Positions 34,289 to 43,861 of a stretch of 55,600 bases of DNA are shown in pieces. This DNA is from Bacteroidota bacterium (GTDB lineage: Bacteria > Bacteroidota > Bacteroidia > Bacteroidales > Cfx3-03), in NCBI GenBank assembly GCA_013390605.1, contig JACAUB010000001.1:944644-1000243 (forward strand), given 5' to 3'. A model generated the notes under the pieces. That model had not been told where the DNA came from and ran no database searches. It was given only the letters and a program-made list of their open reading frames with translations. How positions within the stretch are numbered: the stretch's first letter is position 1; every line of letters starts with the position of its first letter. A program made the translations under genes and the position numbers.

Positions 34289-35061
34289 ATACAAACCAAA
34301 CAGCAACGAATGCTTCAGTTGAAACTAAAACTGACAGACAGGTTATTGTTATAAATAACCTTATAAAAGGTTTTGGTAAGCAGGACGTATTGAAAAATGT
34401 ATCGCTAGAACTCTTTAATGGAGAAAATCTGGTAGTGCTTGGAAAATCAGGCTCTGGAAAATCTGTCTTAATAAAATGTATTGTTCGTCTATTAAATCCA
34501 GACGGAGGAACAATTAATGTATTAGGAGAAAATGTAAGTGCATTAAACAGTGAGGATTTGGGAACATTGAGAAAGAAGATAGGTTTTCTATTTCAGAGTG
34601 GTGCATTGTATGATTCAATGTCTGTAAGACAAAATCTGGAATTCCCATTGCGAAGGATAAAAAAAGATCTGACTCAAAATGATATAACCAAAAAAGTATA
34701 TGAGGTTTTGGAAAATGTTGGTTTAGCTGATGCCGTAGATAAAATGCCATCACAGCTATCGGGTGGAATGCGTAAACGAATCAGTCTGGCTAGAACTATT
34801 ATTATTGACCCCATGATTATGTTGTACGATGAACCAACTACTGGATTAGATCCCGCTACATCAGACGAAATAAGCTCTCTCATCAATGACGTTCAAAAAA
34901 AATATAAAACATCTTCTATCATCATTACGCATGATATTGAATGTGCACGGAGTACGGCAAATCGCATTATTATGTTGCATGACGGTGAAGTCTATTTAGA
35001 AGGAAAATTAGAAAAGTTTGAAAAGTCAACTGATGTATTAATTAAATCATTCTTTAAATAA
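34285..35061 (+). CDS. mlaF: MlaF-family ABC ATPase
   Basis: 258 residues. Walker A GKSGSGKSV, Q-loop FLFQSGALYDSMS, signature LSGGMRKRISLARTI, Walker B IIMLYDEPTTGLDP and switch His in IITHDIECA are all present. The QSGALFDS-type Q-loop is characteristic of MlaF/Ttg2A ATPases. It powers lipid movement across the inner-membrane side of the MCE complex. Overlaps mlaE by 4 bp. Confidence 0.96.
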   Translation: MNTNQTATNASVETKTDRQVIVINNLIKGFGKQDVLKNVSLELFNGENLVVLGKSGSGKSVLIKCIVRLLNPDGGTINVLGENVSALNSEDLGTLRKKIGFLFQSGALYDSMSVRQNLEFPLRRIKKDLTQNDITKKVYEVLENVGLADAVDKMPSQLSGGMRKRISLARTIIIDPMIMLYDEPTTGLDPATSDEISSLINDVQKKYKTSSIIITHDIECARSTANRIIMLHDGEVYLEGKLEKFEKSTDVLIKSFFK

Positions 35062-35097
35062 TGAATTTCATACATTTTAAAATAATATTATAATAAA

Positions 35098-35823
35098 ATG
35101 GATACGCAAACATCTAAATTCAAAGTACGTTTAGGACTTTTTATTGCAGGCGGATTGGCACTTTTGGTAATTACCCTTTTCTTAATTGGAAGGCAGAAAA
35201 ACTTATTTGATCCTGTTTTTAAACTTACCTCAACTTTCAATAATGTAAGCGGCTTACTTATTGGAAGTAATATTCGTTTTTCTGGAATCAATGTTGGGAC
35301 TGTTGATAATATAATTATTATCAATGATTCAACAGTGCGGGTTGATATGTTAATAAAAAAAGAAGTTCAACAATTTATTAAAACAGATTGTGAAGCAAGC
35401 ATTGGTTCTGCTGGTATTATTGGCGACCGCCTTTTGATTATTACACAAGGTAGTAGTGAAGCTTCAATAGTAAAAGATGGACAGAAAATAGAGTCAAAAG
35501 AACCGGTTGAAACAGATGCTATCATGGCAAGCCTGAAGGTAACAGCGTATAATGCTGAAATAATTACAGATCAATTGGCTAAAATTATGATTAAAGTAAA
35601 TGGGGGGAAAGGGACACTGGGAAAATTAATTCAAGATTCAACAATTGCAAAAAATATTAGTCAGACTATAGTGAATCTTAAAAAAAGCAGCAAAGGGTTA
35701 GATGAAAATATGCATGCTGCCAAGTCAAATTTCCTTTTCAGAGGATATTTTAAAAAGAAAGCTAAAGCTGATGAGCAAAAGAAGAAAGACGCTGACGAAA
35801 AAAAGAAAGAAATGAAAAAATAG
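35098..35823 (+). CDS. mlaD: MCE-domain (MlaD-family) lipid-transfer protein
   Basis: 241 residues. One N-terminal membrane segment (LGLFIAGGLALLVITLFLIG), then a single MCE domain (about 38-115) with FNNVSGLLIGSNIRFSGINV and GSAGIIGDRLLIITQG, then a helical stretch and a Lys/Asp/Glu-rich tail (KKKAKADEQKKKDADEKKK). Periplasmic hexameric lipid-binding ring by family knowledge. The charged tail is unusual compared with short MlaD proteins. Follows mlaF by 36 bp and precedes the barrel gene by 6 bp. Confidence 0.92.
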   Translation: MDTQTSKFKVRLGLFIAGGLALLVITLFLIGRQKNLFDPVFKLTSTFNNVSGLLIGSNIRFSGINVGTVDNIIIINDSTVRVDMLIKKEVQQFIKTDCEASIGSAGIIGDRLLIITQGSSEASIVKDGQKIESKEPVETDAIMASLKVTAYNAEIITDQLAKIMIKVNGGKGTLGKLIQDSTIAKNISQTIVNLKKSSKGLDENMHAAKSNFLFRGYFKKKAKADEQKKKDADEKKKEMKK

Positions 35824-35829
35824 ATTGAG

Positions 35830-37668
35830 ATGAAAAGAAATATAGTCTTACTTTTTTTGATTTCAATTTTTATAAGTGAATCTGCATTTTCACAGCACGA
35901 TACTGTCAGAAAAGATTCAACGCATCTTTATAAGAATCTTGAATCATATTCCAAACGAAACAAGTTTAATCTGTTTATGTACAAGTTGGTATTTAAATCG
36001 ATCGCAACTAAGTCATCTAAAATGAAGGCTAAAAAAAGACTATATAGGAAACTGATCCAGAAACCTTATAGTACTTTTGAAGGGAAAGTAATCAGAAATA
36101 TTAATATCAAGACACTTGATCCGTTTGGCTATTCTATAGCGGATACGATTGTTGCTTCACAAAATTTCTTAGCTAAAGCAGGTAATAAATTGCATGTTAA
36201 ATCACAACTTATTACCATTCGAAATCTGTTACTTATTCGTCAAAATCAGATATTCGATTCGCTACGGGTAAAAGAATCTGAGCGGTTGGTTCGTAGTAGT
36301 GGATATGTTCGGGATGTTTCTTTTTTTGTAAAGGTCTCTTCACTGAATTCAGATTCTGTTGATGTCTTTATTCGCGAATTGGATAATTGGAGCATAACGC
36401 CTAAAGCTTTAATTTCCACTTCGCGTAATACCTTTAATTTATTAGATAGAAATTTCTTAGGATTTGGACACGAGTTTCAAAATGCTTTTACCAGAAATTT
36501 TTCTTCTGGAATAAATTCGTTTAATACAAATTATTCTATCTCAAATATTCGAAACACTTTTATCCATACAATATTTCACTATGGGGTTGATGGTTATGGG
36601 AATTTTGAAAGAACCTTAGATATAGAGCGCCCATTTTATTCTCCTTTAGCAAAGTGGGCGGCAGGAGCATATATTGCGTATCAATATAAAAAAGATTCAT
36701 TGAAGTATATTGATTCGATTTACGTTCCTTTGAATTTGAAGTTTAGTACGCAAGACTATTGGGCAGGTAAAGCCATTCAGGTATTCAAAGGTAAATCTGT
36801 AGATGAACGTACAACCAATTTGATTTTGGCTGGACGTTATCTACGTGTTCGTTATTTTGAAAAACCATCCGATCTTTATGATCCATTACATAATTATTCC
36901 ACTGAGGATTTTTATCTTGCCGGAATTGGAATTTCTACCCGGAAATATGTTCAGGATAAATATATTTTTAATTATGGTGTTATAGAAGATGTACCTATTG
37001 GACGAGTTTATGCATTAACTGGTGGTTATCAGGTTAAAAATAATATTGGGAGGATGTATGTTGGAATACGTTACGCTTATGGAAACTATAATGAATGGGG
37101 ATATCTGAGTACAAACATCGAATATGGAACTTTCTTCCATGCTTCACGCGCTGAACAAGGTGTCTTTACGATTGGGGTTAATTATTTTACGGGACTATTT
37201 GAAATCGGGAAATGGAAATTCAGACAATTTGTTAAGCCGCAAATTATGATAGGCTTAAACCGATCTACTAATGATAGTTTAACACTAAAAGATGGTTATG
37301 GCTTGAATGGATTCAATAGTTCCGCTTTGTCGGGTACCAATCGATTGTTATTTACTTTGCAAACACAATCATATGCCCCATGGAATGTAATAGGATTCAA
37401 TTTTGGACCCTATCTGATATGTTCTCTCGGCATGCTTGGAGATGCAGGGACAGGATTTAAAAACAGTCATGTGTATTCACAAATAGGATTTGGCGTATTA
37501 ATTAAAAATGAAAATTTAATTATTAACACTTTTCAATTATCAATTTCATTTTATCCATTAATTCCTGGCAATGGACAGAATGTATTTAAAATAAACTCAT
37601 TTAATACGACTGGTTTTGGATTCAGAGATTTTGAAATAGGAAAACCAGCTATAGTAGTATTTCGCTAA
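35830..37668 (+). CDS. Omp85-like outer membrane barrel with POTRA-type region, in the Mla operon
   Basis: 612 residues. Signal peptide (to about 22). Residues 85-185 resemble a POTRA domain of the BamA/TamA type (FEGKVIRNINIKTLDPFG, RNLLLIRQNQIFDSLRVKES, ERLVRSSGYVRDVSFFVKVS). From about 190 the protein is a beta-barrel rich in aromatic-ended strands and turn Gly/Asn. The final segment ends in IVVF R. Being 6 bp behind the MCE gene, it is probably the outer-membrane partner of this lipid system, replacing an MlaA-type lipoprotein. This partner assignment is inferred from the operon. Confidence 0.8.
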   Translation: MKRNIVLLFLISIFISESAFSQHDTVRKDSTHLYKNLESYSKRNKFNLFMYKLVFKSIATKSSKMKAKKRLYRKLIQKPYSTFEGKVIRNINIKTLDPFGYSIADTIVASQNFLAKAGNKLHVKSQLITIRNLLLIRQNQIFDSLRVKESERLVRSSGYVRDVSFFVKVSSLNSDSVDVFIRELDNWSITPKALISTSRNTFNLLDRNFLGFGHEFQNAFTRNFSSGINSFNTNYSISNIRNTFIHTIFHYGVDGYGNFERTLDIERPFYSPLAKWAAGAYIAYQYKKDSLKYIDSIYVPLNLKFSTQDYWAGKAIQVFKGKSVDERTTNLILAGRYLRVRYFEKPSDLYDPLHNYSTEDFYLAGIGISTRKYVQDKYIFNYGVIEDVPIGRVYALTGGYQVKNNIGRMYVGIRYAYGNYNEWGYLSTNIEYGTFFHASRAEQGVFTIGVNYFTGLFEIGKWKFRQFVKPQIMIGLNRSTNDSLTLKDGYGLNGFNSSALSGTNRLLFTLQTQSYAPWNVIGFNFGPYLICSLGMLGDAGTGFKNSHVYSQIGFGVLIKNENLIINTFQLSISFYPLIPGNGQNVFKINSFNTTGFGFRDFEIGKPAIVVFR

Positions 37669-37717
37669 AATTGACGATAGAATAATCTTTCCTTGTTTGT
37701 CTGGACGCATTTTTTAA

Positions 37718-37784
37718 TGTGTGAATGATGTAATATTTTCCAAATGTTATGTAATACAAATATGAAAATATGATCATACGTTTG
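37718..37784 (+). promoter_or_regulatory. Stress promoter module, copy 6
   Basis: TGTGTGAATG from 37718, boxes ATGTAAT at 37728 and 37749 (21 bp), 25 bp to TTTG 37781-37784 with a perfect TACGTTTG -7 element. It heads the YihY/BrkB gene. Confidence 0.87.
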
Positions 37785-37836
37785 TGACTAACTTTAAAAA
37801 TAGAAAGTCGAAAACATCTTTTTTATCAATTATAGA

Positions 37837-38739
37837 ATGCAAATAAAAACTGTACCAAAAAAGATAGGGTATCTTTTTAAAGAGACCTTCAATGGGTTTA
37901 TAGATGACAATGCAGTGAAATTGAGCGCAGCATTATCATATTATACTATTTTTTCTTTACCTTCATTGCTTATTATTATCATTTCTATGAGCAGTATATT
38001 TTTTGGCACTGATGCTGTAAAAGGTGAGATTTTTGGACAGATTAATTTGTTGGTAGGAAATAGTGCAGCAATCCAAATTCAGGAAACGATAAAAAATGTA
38101 AAGCTCTCAAACAGTAGTACTTTTGCTACAACAATAGGTGTCATTATTTTGTTTATCGGAGCATCAGGTGTGTTTGCCGAGATTCAGGATTCAATAAATT
38201 ATATATGGGGTTTAAAAGCAAAACCTAAACGCGGTTTAATAAAATACATATACAATCGTCTTACGTCATTCTCAATGATTGGTTCAGTAGGCTTTTTATT
38301 ATTGGTTGGTTTAATTGTAAATTCTATAGTTGATGTTCTCAGTAAACGGTTGGCGTTTCTTCTTCCAAAGGATACAATATTCTTGTTATATCTTATTAAT
38401 CTATTGGTCGTTTTTTTTATCATAACACTGTTGTTTAGCATCATTTTTAAAACACTACCTGATGGAAAAATTGCACTTCGTGATTGCCTCATCGGAGCTT
38501 CATTTACTGCTTTCCTTTTCATGATAGGCAAATTTGCAATCGGTATTTATCTTGGAAGTTATAATATCGCATCAGTGTATGGTGCCGCAGGTTCCATTAT
38601 TCTAATACTGGTATGGGTCTATTATTCAGCCATAATACTCTATTTCGGTGCTGAATTCACCAAAGTATATGCAAATACACATGGTAAAAAAATAATTCCT
38701 AACACATATTCAATTCAAATCAAAAAATACGATAATTGA
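37837..38739 (+). CDS. YihY/BrkB-family membrane protein
   Basis: 300 residues with six predicted membrane segments. Family motifs: AVKLSAALSYYTIFSLPSLL near the start, FAEIQDSINYIWGLKAKPKR, LPDGKIALRDCLIGASFTAF, and the C-terminal SVYGAAGSIILILVWVYYSA with FGAEFTKVYA. Formerly called ribonuclease BN, but the family is now regarded as a membrane transporter-type protein of unclear substrate. Monocistronic behind its own copy of the promoter module. Confidence 0.93.
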   Translation: MQIKTVPKKIGYLFKETFNGFIDDNAVKLSAALSYYTIFSLPSLLIIIISMSSIFFGTDAVKGEIFGQINLLVGNSAAIQIQETIKNVKLSNSSTFATTIGVIILFIGASGVFAEIQDSINYIWGLKAKPKRGLIKYIYNRLTSFSMIGSVGFLLLVGLIVNSIVDVLSKRLAFLLPKDTIFLLYLINLLVVFFIITLLFSIIFKTLPDGKIALRDCLIGASFTAFLFMIGKFAIGIYLGSYNIASVYGAAGSIILILVWVYYSAIILYFGAEFTKVYANTHGKKIIPNTYSIQIKKYDN

Positions 38740-38795
38740 AAGTTGAAGATTGTTGTAACCGATATTCTATTTGAGTGATCATCGTTTTTTTAAAA

Positions 38796-38862
38796 TGTGT
38801 GAATGATGTAATATAATTAAAAAGTTGTGTAACACTATTTATTTTAAAGGAACTCATCTTTG
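38796..38862 (+). promoter_or_regulatory. Stress promoter module, copy 7
   Basis: TGTGTGAATG from 38796, boxes ATGTAAT 38806-38812 and GTGTAAC 38827-38833 (21 bp), 25 bp to TTTG 38859-38862 (CATCTTTG). It heads the OmpA lipoprotein and the sugar-enzyme genes. Confidence 0.87.
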
Positions 38863-38891
38863 TAATATTATTAATCATTAAAAAAAACAAA

Positions 38892-39710
38892 ATGAAAAAG
38901 TCATTTCAATTCCTTGTATTCTTATCGTTGATTATTTGTTTATTGTTTACCTCATGTGTGCCAACTAGAAAATTTATGGCCTCTGAAGCCAAAGTAGATC
39001 AGCTTCAAAAAGACAGTGTTTTTACTCACAATCAACTGACTGATTGTAATGCACAGGTAAATAATCTTAAAGATGAAAGAACACATTTGCAGAATGAAAA
39101 AGCAAATTTGAAGAATGAAAGTGCTATGATTCAAAATGATTTAAAGGCACTTAATTCCGAATCTAAAATGACGATTGCAGATCAGGCAAAGCGTTTAAAT
39201 ATTCTTCAGAATATGATTCAATCGCAGCGGAATGTGATGGACAAACTTAAAAACTCAATATCTGAAGCGTTGATGAATTATAAAACTGATGAGTTATATG
39301 TTTACGTTAAGGATGGTAAAGTTTATATTTCACTTGAAGAAAAATTACTATTCAAATCGGGTAGTGATGTTGTTGATCCTAAAGGGAAAGAGGCACTCAA
39401 ATCTTTAGCAATTGTGCTTAATAACACCAAAGACATTACTGTTTTGATTGAAGGCCATACAGATAATGTCCCCATTAAAACAAAGTTATTCTCAGATAAT
39501 TGGGATCTCAGCACAGCAAGAGCTACTTCAATCGTACGTATTTTAACAAAAGACAATGGTTTTGATTCTAATCGGATTATTGCATCAGGACGAGGTCAAT
39601 ATTATCCTATAAAAACCAATGAAACCATTGAAGGACGTGCCGGAAACCGCAGAACTGAAGTGATCTTATCGCCTGATTTGAAAGAGCTTTATAAGCTTTT
39701 AGAGCAATAA
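38892..39710 (+). CDS. OmpA-family lipoprotein with coiled coil
   Basis: 272 residues. Lipobox LFTSC (Cys about 22). Residues 30-120 are a coiled coil (NNLKDERTHLQNEKANLKNE). The C-terminal 130 residues are an OmpA peptidoglycan-binding domain (ISLEEKLLFKSGSDVVDPKG, VLIEGHTDNVPIK, WDLSTARATSIVRIL, RIIASGRGQYYPI, NRRTEVILSPD). An outer-membrane-to-wall tether. First gene of a unit that continues with the PIG-L deacetylase, 52 bp downstream. Confidence 0.93.
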   Translation: MKKSFQFLVFLSLIICLLFTSCVPTRKFMASEAKVDQLQKDSVFTHNQLTDCNAQVNNLKDERTHLQNEKANLKNESAMIQNDLKALNSESKMTIADQAKRLNILQNMIQSQRNVMDKLKNSISEALMNYKTDELYVYVKDGKVYISLEEKLLFKSGSDVVDPKGKEALKSLAIVLNNTKDITVLIEGHTDNVPIKTKLFSDNWDLSTARATSIVRILTKDNGFDSNRIIASGRGQYYPIKTNETIEGRAGNRRTEVILSPDLKELYKLLEQ

Positions 39711-39762
39711 GACTGAAAAGGAACTTTTATGTTCTTCTGATTATTACACCTAAGTTTTATTA

Positions 39763-40407
39763 ATGGATCAATTAACCAAAAAAACAATAGCTCTTATAGT
39801 TGCTCACCCTGATGATGAAACATTATGGGCTGGTGGAACAATACTTAGCCATCCTTTATGGCAATGTTATATTGTTTGTCTTTGCAGGGGAAGCGATACA
39901 AATCGAGCACCTAAGTTTTACAAAACATTAGAAATTCTTAAAACTGAAGGGGTCATGGGTGATCTTGATGATGGGCCTCAGCAGAATCCTTTGGGAGAAA
40001 ATGAGGTAGAGGAAAATATACTGAATCTATTACCTCAAAAGCATTATGATCTCATAATTACGCATAACCCGTCAGGAGAATACACAAAACATCTCAGACA
40101 CGAAGAAATCAGTAAAGCAGTTATAACACTCTGGAAAGAAGGTAAAATAGCCGCCAATGAACTTTGGACCTTTGCGTATGAGGATGGTAATAAAGCATAT
40201 TATCCAAAGGCTATCGAAAGAGCTTCGTTATTCCAAATACTTGCTGAACCGATATGGCTTAGAAAATATAGCCTTATTACAGACATTTATGAATATCCAA
40301 AAAATGGCTGGGAAGAAGAAACAACACCAAAGGCGGAAGCATTCTGGCAATTTACAGACCCTGATGAAGCTGTAAAATGGCTTAATGATAAAGGTGTTTT
40401 AAAATAA
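39763..40407 (+). CDS. PIG-L/LmbE-family deacetylase
   Basis: 214 residues. The zinc motif of the family is clear: ALIVAHPDDETLWAGGTIL, then a His further on in ITHNPSGEYTKHLRHEEISK. These enzymes remove N-acetyl groups from GlcNAc-containing glycolipids or glycosides. The neighbouring GT4 and glycosidase suggest a small sugar pathway. Cytoplasmic, no signal peptide. It follows the OmpA lipoprotein without a new promoter. Confidence 0.92.
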   Translation: MDQLTKKTIALIVAHPDDETLWAGGTILSHPLWQCYIVCLCRGSDTNRAPKFYKTLEILKTEGVMGDLDDGPQQNPLGENEVEENILNLLPQKHYDLIITHNPSGEYTKHLRHEEISKAVITLWKEGKIAANELWTFAYEDGNKAYYPKAIERASLFQILAEPIWLRKYSLITDIYEYPKNGWEEETTPKAEAFWQFTDPDEAVKWLNDKGVLK

Positions 40408-40444
40408 CTGATTTAATCACCATGATTTTTTAAACTCACTATAT

Positions 40445-41587
40445 ATGAAAGTATTAGTTTTATATGATTATCCTCCTTCACCTGGAGGTCTTGCAACACA
40501 AGGTGATCTACTTTATAAAGGCCTTCTTGAAATGGGCGTAGATGCTCATGCTGTTCATTTTGAATCAGCCCAGGAAAAAGAATGGTATTATCGTTGGTTT
40601 GAACCAGATGTAGTTGTTGGTGTAGGTTATTGGGGGCATACCCCACAGTTGGTGCTTCACCCACAACGATATGGAATACAACCTGTTCCCTGGTTGGTAG
40701 CCGATGGTTACATTGCAAACTATCAAGAGATTTTGAATGCGTTACCACTTATTCTGGTAACATCGAATTGGGTAAAGGAGATGTATGTTCGTGATGGAAT
40801 CAATGCCGATATCATTGAAGTTTTGCCCGTTGGCTGTGATACTGATGCTTTTATCCCATATAAAAAAGATGATCCTAAAATTCTGGCAGTCCGTGAGTCT
40901 CTTGGCATTTCTCCCGATCAGTTAATGATTTTGACAGTTGGCGGCGATGCTGCATCAAAAGGTGCACAAGAAGTAATGCAGGCATTGGCTCTCATTGATA
41001 ATAAAGCGCCCGATTGGAAGTATGTCTGCAAAGTATGGCCTCAGGCGCGAACAAAGGTTCAAAATTTGATTGATCTTGAAATGGCAACACATCTGGGTAT
41101 TGAGAAGAATGTCACTTATGAAACCAACACCATTTCTCGAGCCTTTATGCCTTATCTTGTTGGGGCATGCGACATCTATGCAGCACCTTCACGATTAGAG
41201 GGTTTTGGAATGCCACAAGTAGAAGCAGGAGCCTGCGGAAAACCGGTTATAAGTATCAAAGCTATGGGGATGCTTGATACACTTATCGATGGTGAAACAG
41301 CATTTTTGGCAAATGTTGCACAGAAAATAGTAGTAGACCATGTAATGCTTGGTGTAGAGTCAGGATTTGAAGATAAACATATTGTGGAATTTAAGAAACC
41401 CCGGACCGTGGATTATCGTGCAAATGTTCAAGATATTGCAAGGTATTTAATGATTCTGATGACAGATGCAGCATTGCGCGATAAAATGGGCAAAGCTGGT
41501 CGAGCTCGTGTTGTTGGAAATTTTGATTATCGTGTTGTTGCAAAACGATTTGTGCAAATAATAAATGATAGATTAGGAATAAAATAA
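40445..41587 (+). CDS. Glycosyltransferase family 4 (GT-B)
   Basis: 380 residues. The acceptor-side start VLVLYDYPPSPGGLATQGDL and the donor-site motif APSRLEGFGMPQVEAGACGK (the E-x7-E arrangement) are typical of GT4. The sequence is not like BshA, although the PIG-L plus GT4 pairing recalls bacillithiol synthesis. Substrates unknown. Lies between the deacetylase (37 bp) and glycosidase (9 bp), clearly in one unit. Confidence 0.88.
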   Translation: MKVLVLYDYPPSPGGLATQGDLLYKGLLEMGVDAHAVHFESAQEKEWYYRWFEPDVVVGVGYWGHTPQLVLHPQRYGIQPVPWLVADGYIANYQEILNALPLILVTSNWVKEMYVRDGINADIIEVLPVGCDTDAFIPYKKDDPKILAVRESLGISPDQLMILTVGGDAASKGAQEVMQALALIDNKAPDWKYVCKVWPQARTKVQNLIDLEMATHLGIEKNVTYETNTISRAFMPYLVGACDIYAAPSRLEGFGMPQVEAGACGKPVISIKAMGMLDTLIDGETAFLANVAQKIVVDHVMLGVESGFEDKHIVEFKKPRTVDYRANVQDIARYLMILMTDAALRDKMGKAGRARVVGNFDYRVVAKRFVQIINDRLGIK

Positions 41588-41596
41588 TCTGAAATC

Positions 41597-42787
41597 ATGA
41601 AAGCTATTGATAGGCAAGAGATAGAAGAGGCTAAGAAGGCAGCCCTTGAGGTACTACTACATAATGCACATGGACCATTCCAAGGACTTCCACGAACTGC
41701 CGGCTGGGGATATCCCGAGCCATATACCAGAGATTTGATGTTTTCAATCTTTGGTATAGCGGTTTCTGATAATCCAAAACTACTAAAAAGTATTAGGAAA
41801 GTATTAGAAACATTGGCAAAGAATCAAACAGAACGGGGACATATTCCCTCATTAGTGCACGACAAAGAAGATCGTGGATCAAGTGATACAACACCTTTAT
41901 TTTTATTGGGTGTTGGCGTTTTCAGAAAAGTAACCGGTGAACATGACTTTCTTGAAAATGCTATAAATAAAGCATTGAAATGGATGGAATATCAGAGTCC
42001 TTCAGACCGACATCTGGTTGCTCAGCAGCCAACAAGTGATTGGCGCGACGAGCAATGGGTTACAGGGTACGGGTTGTTTGTAAATACGATTGTTTATAGT
42101 TATCTCCGACTTTTGGATCTGAATGAAAAAGCAGATAAGATGCGTCAGGATATGGGGCGTTTTACAATTACCGGAGGAAATCAACACCGCCATGTTCACG
42201 AAGGTCTTGTTGTAAAACATAAACCTTACTATGCTTTCTGGTCTTATAAAATTCATAGCAGTGAACGATTCGATTTGCTTGGCAATAGTTTAGCCATTCT
42301 TTCAGGGTTGGCATCGCCAACACGCGCTGAAGAAATGATTTCATGGATAGAAGAGGAGTGCTCAGATATGAGAAAGAAAGGAGAATTGGCAATTGATTTG
42401 CCACCTAATTTCTTCCCCTATATTAAACCGGAAGATCCAGATTGGTTGCCTAGATATGAAATATATAATAAACCTGGTGAATATCATAATGGAGGAATAT
42501 GGCCTTTTATATGTGGACTTTATGTAGCCGCCTTAGTTGCAGCCGAAAAATACACGTTAGCCAAGGAAAAACTTTTAGCACTTACCCGCTGTGTGAAAAT
42601 GTCGACAAATACCAGTCTTGACTTTGGATTTAACGAATGGATAAAGGCTCAGGATGGATTGCCAATGGGACAAGACTGGCAAACCTGGAGTGCTGCGCTT
42701 TATCTGTATGCAGTAAAATGTGTTGAAGGGAAATCGACACCCTTTTTTGATGAAATACGAAGTTCTAAAGCAGAGGTGAAATTATAG
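41597..42787 (+). CDS. (alpha/alpha)6 glycoside hydrolase, GH100-like
   Basis: 396 residues, no signal peptide, cytoplasmic. Six-hairpin toroid sequence with acidic active-site candidates in PEPYTRDLMFSIFGIAVSD, TSDWRDEQWVTGYGLFVNTI and NGGIWPFICGLYVAALVAA, plus GQDWQTWSAALYLYA near the end. This resembles family GH100 (neutral/alkaline invertase) and glucosidase-like relatives. Substrate not determinable. Starts 9 bp after the GT4 gene. The unit may make or turn over a sugar-derived stress metabolite or glycolipid. Confidence 0.78.
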   Translation: MKAIDRQEIEEAKKAALEVLLHNAHGPFQGLPRTAGWGYPEPYTRDLMFSIFGIAVSDNPKLLKSIRKVLETLAKNQTERGHIPSLVHDKEDRGSSDTTPLFLLGVGVFRKVTGEHDFLENAINKALKWMEYQSPSDRHLVAQQPTSDWRDEQWVTGYGLFVNTIVYSYLRLLDLNEKADKMRQDMGRFTITGGNQHRHVHEGLVVKHKPYYAFWSYKIHSSERFDLLGNSLAILSGLASPTRAEEMISWIEEECSDMRKKGELAIDLPPNFFPYIKPEDPDWLPRYEIYNKPGEYHNGGIWPFICGLYVAALVAAEKYTLAKEKLLALTRCVKMSTNTSLDFGFNEWIKAQDGLPMGQDWQTWSAALYLYAVKCVEGKSTPFFDEIRSSKAEVKL

Positions 42788-42889
42788 GTGCAATCTATAA
42801 CTTTATATTGAAACTTAATATTTTGTAATAAAAGAACTGCTAAATATCAATCCACATTATTGCCTGGAAAAGCCGAGCAACTTATGTGA

Positions 42890-43576
42890 ATAAAAAAAAT
42901 AAATGCGATCTGCAATCTGACTATATTTAAAGAAATTATTCCTGCTATCACAAAATATGCAGAGAATACTATTATTATGGTTGTAACGAACCCAGTAGAT
43001 ATTCTTACATACGTCACATTGAAAATATCAGGCTTTCCTTCAAATAGAGTTTTGGGAACTGGAACAGTTCTCGATACAGCTCGATTAAAATATATGATCA
43101 GTGAAAAATGCAGCGTTGATCCCAACAATATACATACTTATATTATTGGAGAGCATGGCGATACCGAACTCCCTATATGGAGTAATGCAACCATTGCAGG
43201 AATGGCAATCGAAACGTATTGTACTGATTATGCTCAGCTTTTTAATGCTAAGAATGTATTGTCTGAAATATTCGAGAAAGTTAAAAATTCAGCATATCAG
43301 ATTATAAAGGCAAAAGGCGCAACCAATTACTCAATTGCATTGTCAATGCTTAAAATAACCCGTTCTATTTTAAGAAATGAGAATTCAATTTTACCTGTTT
43401 CAACTTTAATTAATGATTATTACGGCATAAGCGATGTCTGTATTAGTATTCCATCTATTGTTAATTTAAATGGGGTGGAAAAATATTTGAAACTCGATTT
43501 ATCAGATCAAGAACAAAAAATGTTTAAACATTCAGCTGATACATTACAAAAGATCATTAAAACAATTGGTATTTAA
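42890..43576 (+). pseudogene. Decayed L-lactate dehydrogenase (C-terminal two thirds)
   Basis: The frame from 42890 (after an in-frame TGA at 42887) reads through NLTIFKEIIPAITKYAENTI, MVVTNPVDILTYV, GTGTVLDTARLKYMI and IGEHGDTELPIWSNATIAGM to SILPVSTLINDYYGISDVCI. This aligns with LDH/MDH from about residue 100 to the C-terminus. The N-terminal Rossmann half (GxGxxG, about 90 residues) is missing. The catalytic His in GEHGD is retained, but NAD binding is impossible. The first ATG in frame is at 42977 (199 residues). Located at the tail of the sugar unit. Confidence 0.85.
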
Positions 43577-43703
43577 TTAATGATTACTAATTGGATTATC
43601 TATAAACACAAATTCTTTTATTATACGTAACCCCATTAATGATATATAATGGACAGGTTTATCTGTATAGCAGTGTTGATTTGCTTTTTTTCTTGTCAAA
43701 TAA

Positions 43704-43770
43704 TGTGTGAATAATGTAACTCTTTTAAAAAGTTATGTAACACTATTACTATTGGTAGAACATATCTTTA
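43704..43770 (+). promoter_or_regulatory. Stress promoter module, copy 8
   Basis: TGTGTGAATA from 43704, boxes ATGTAAC at 43714 and 43735 (21 bp), 25 bp to TTTA 43767-43770 (TATCTTTA). It heads DUF6600 copy 2 with a leader of about 90 nt. Confidence 0.88.
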
Positions 43771-43861
43771 TCCTTTAACATAGATTACCCGAATCATTGA
43801 GTGGAAATCTGTGTCATAAAATCAAACCTCAACAGAATCACAAAATATAATTCTAATCACC

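Noticed and set aside
39763..41587. PIG-L plus GT4 as bacillithiol genes bshB and bshA
   Set aside because: The GT4 lacks BshA-like N-terminal sequence and there is no bshC, so only family-level names are given.
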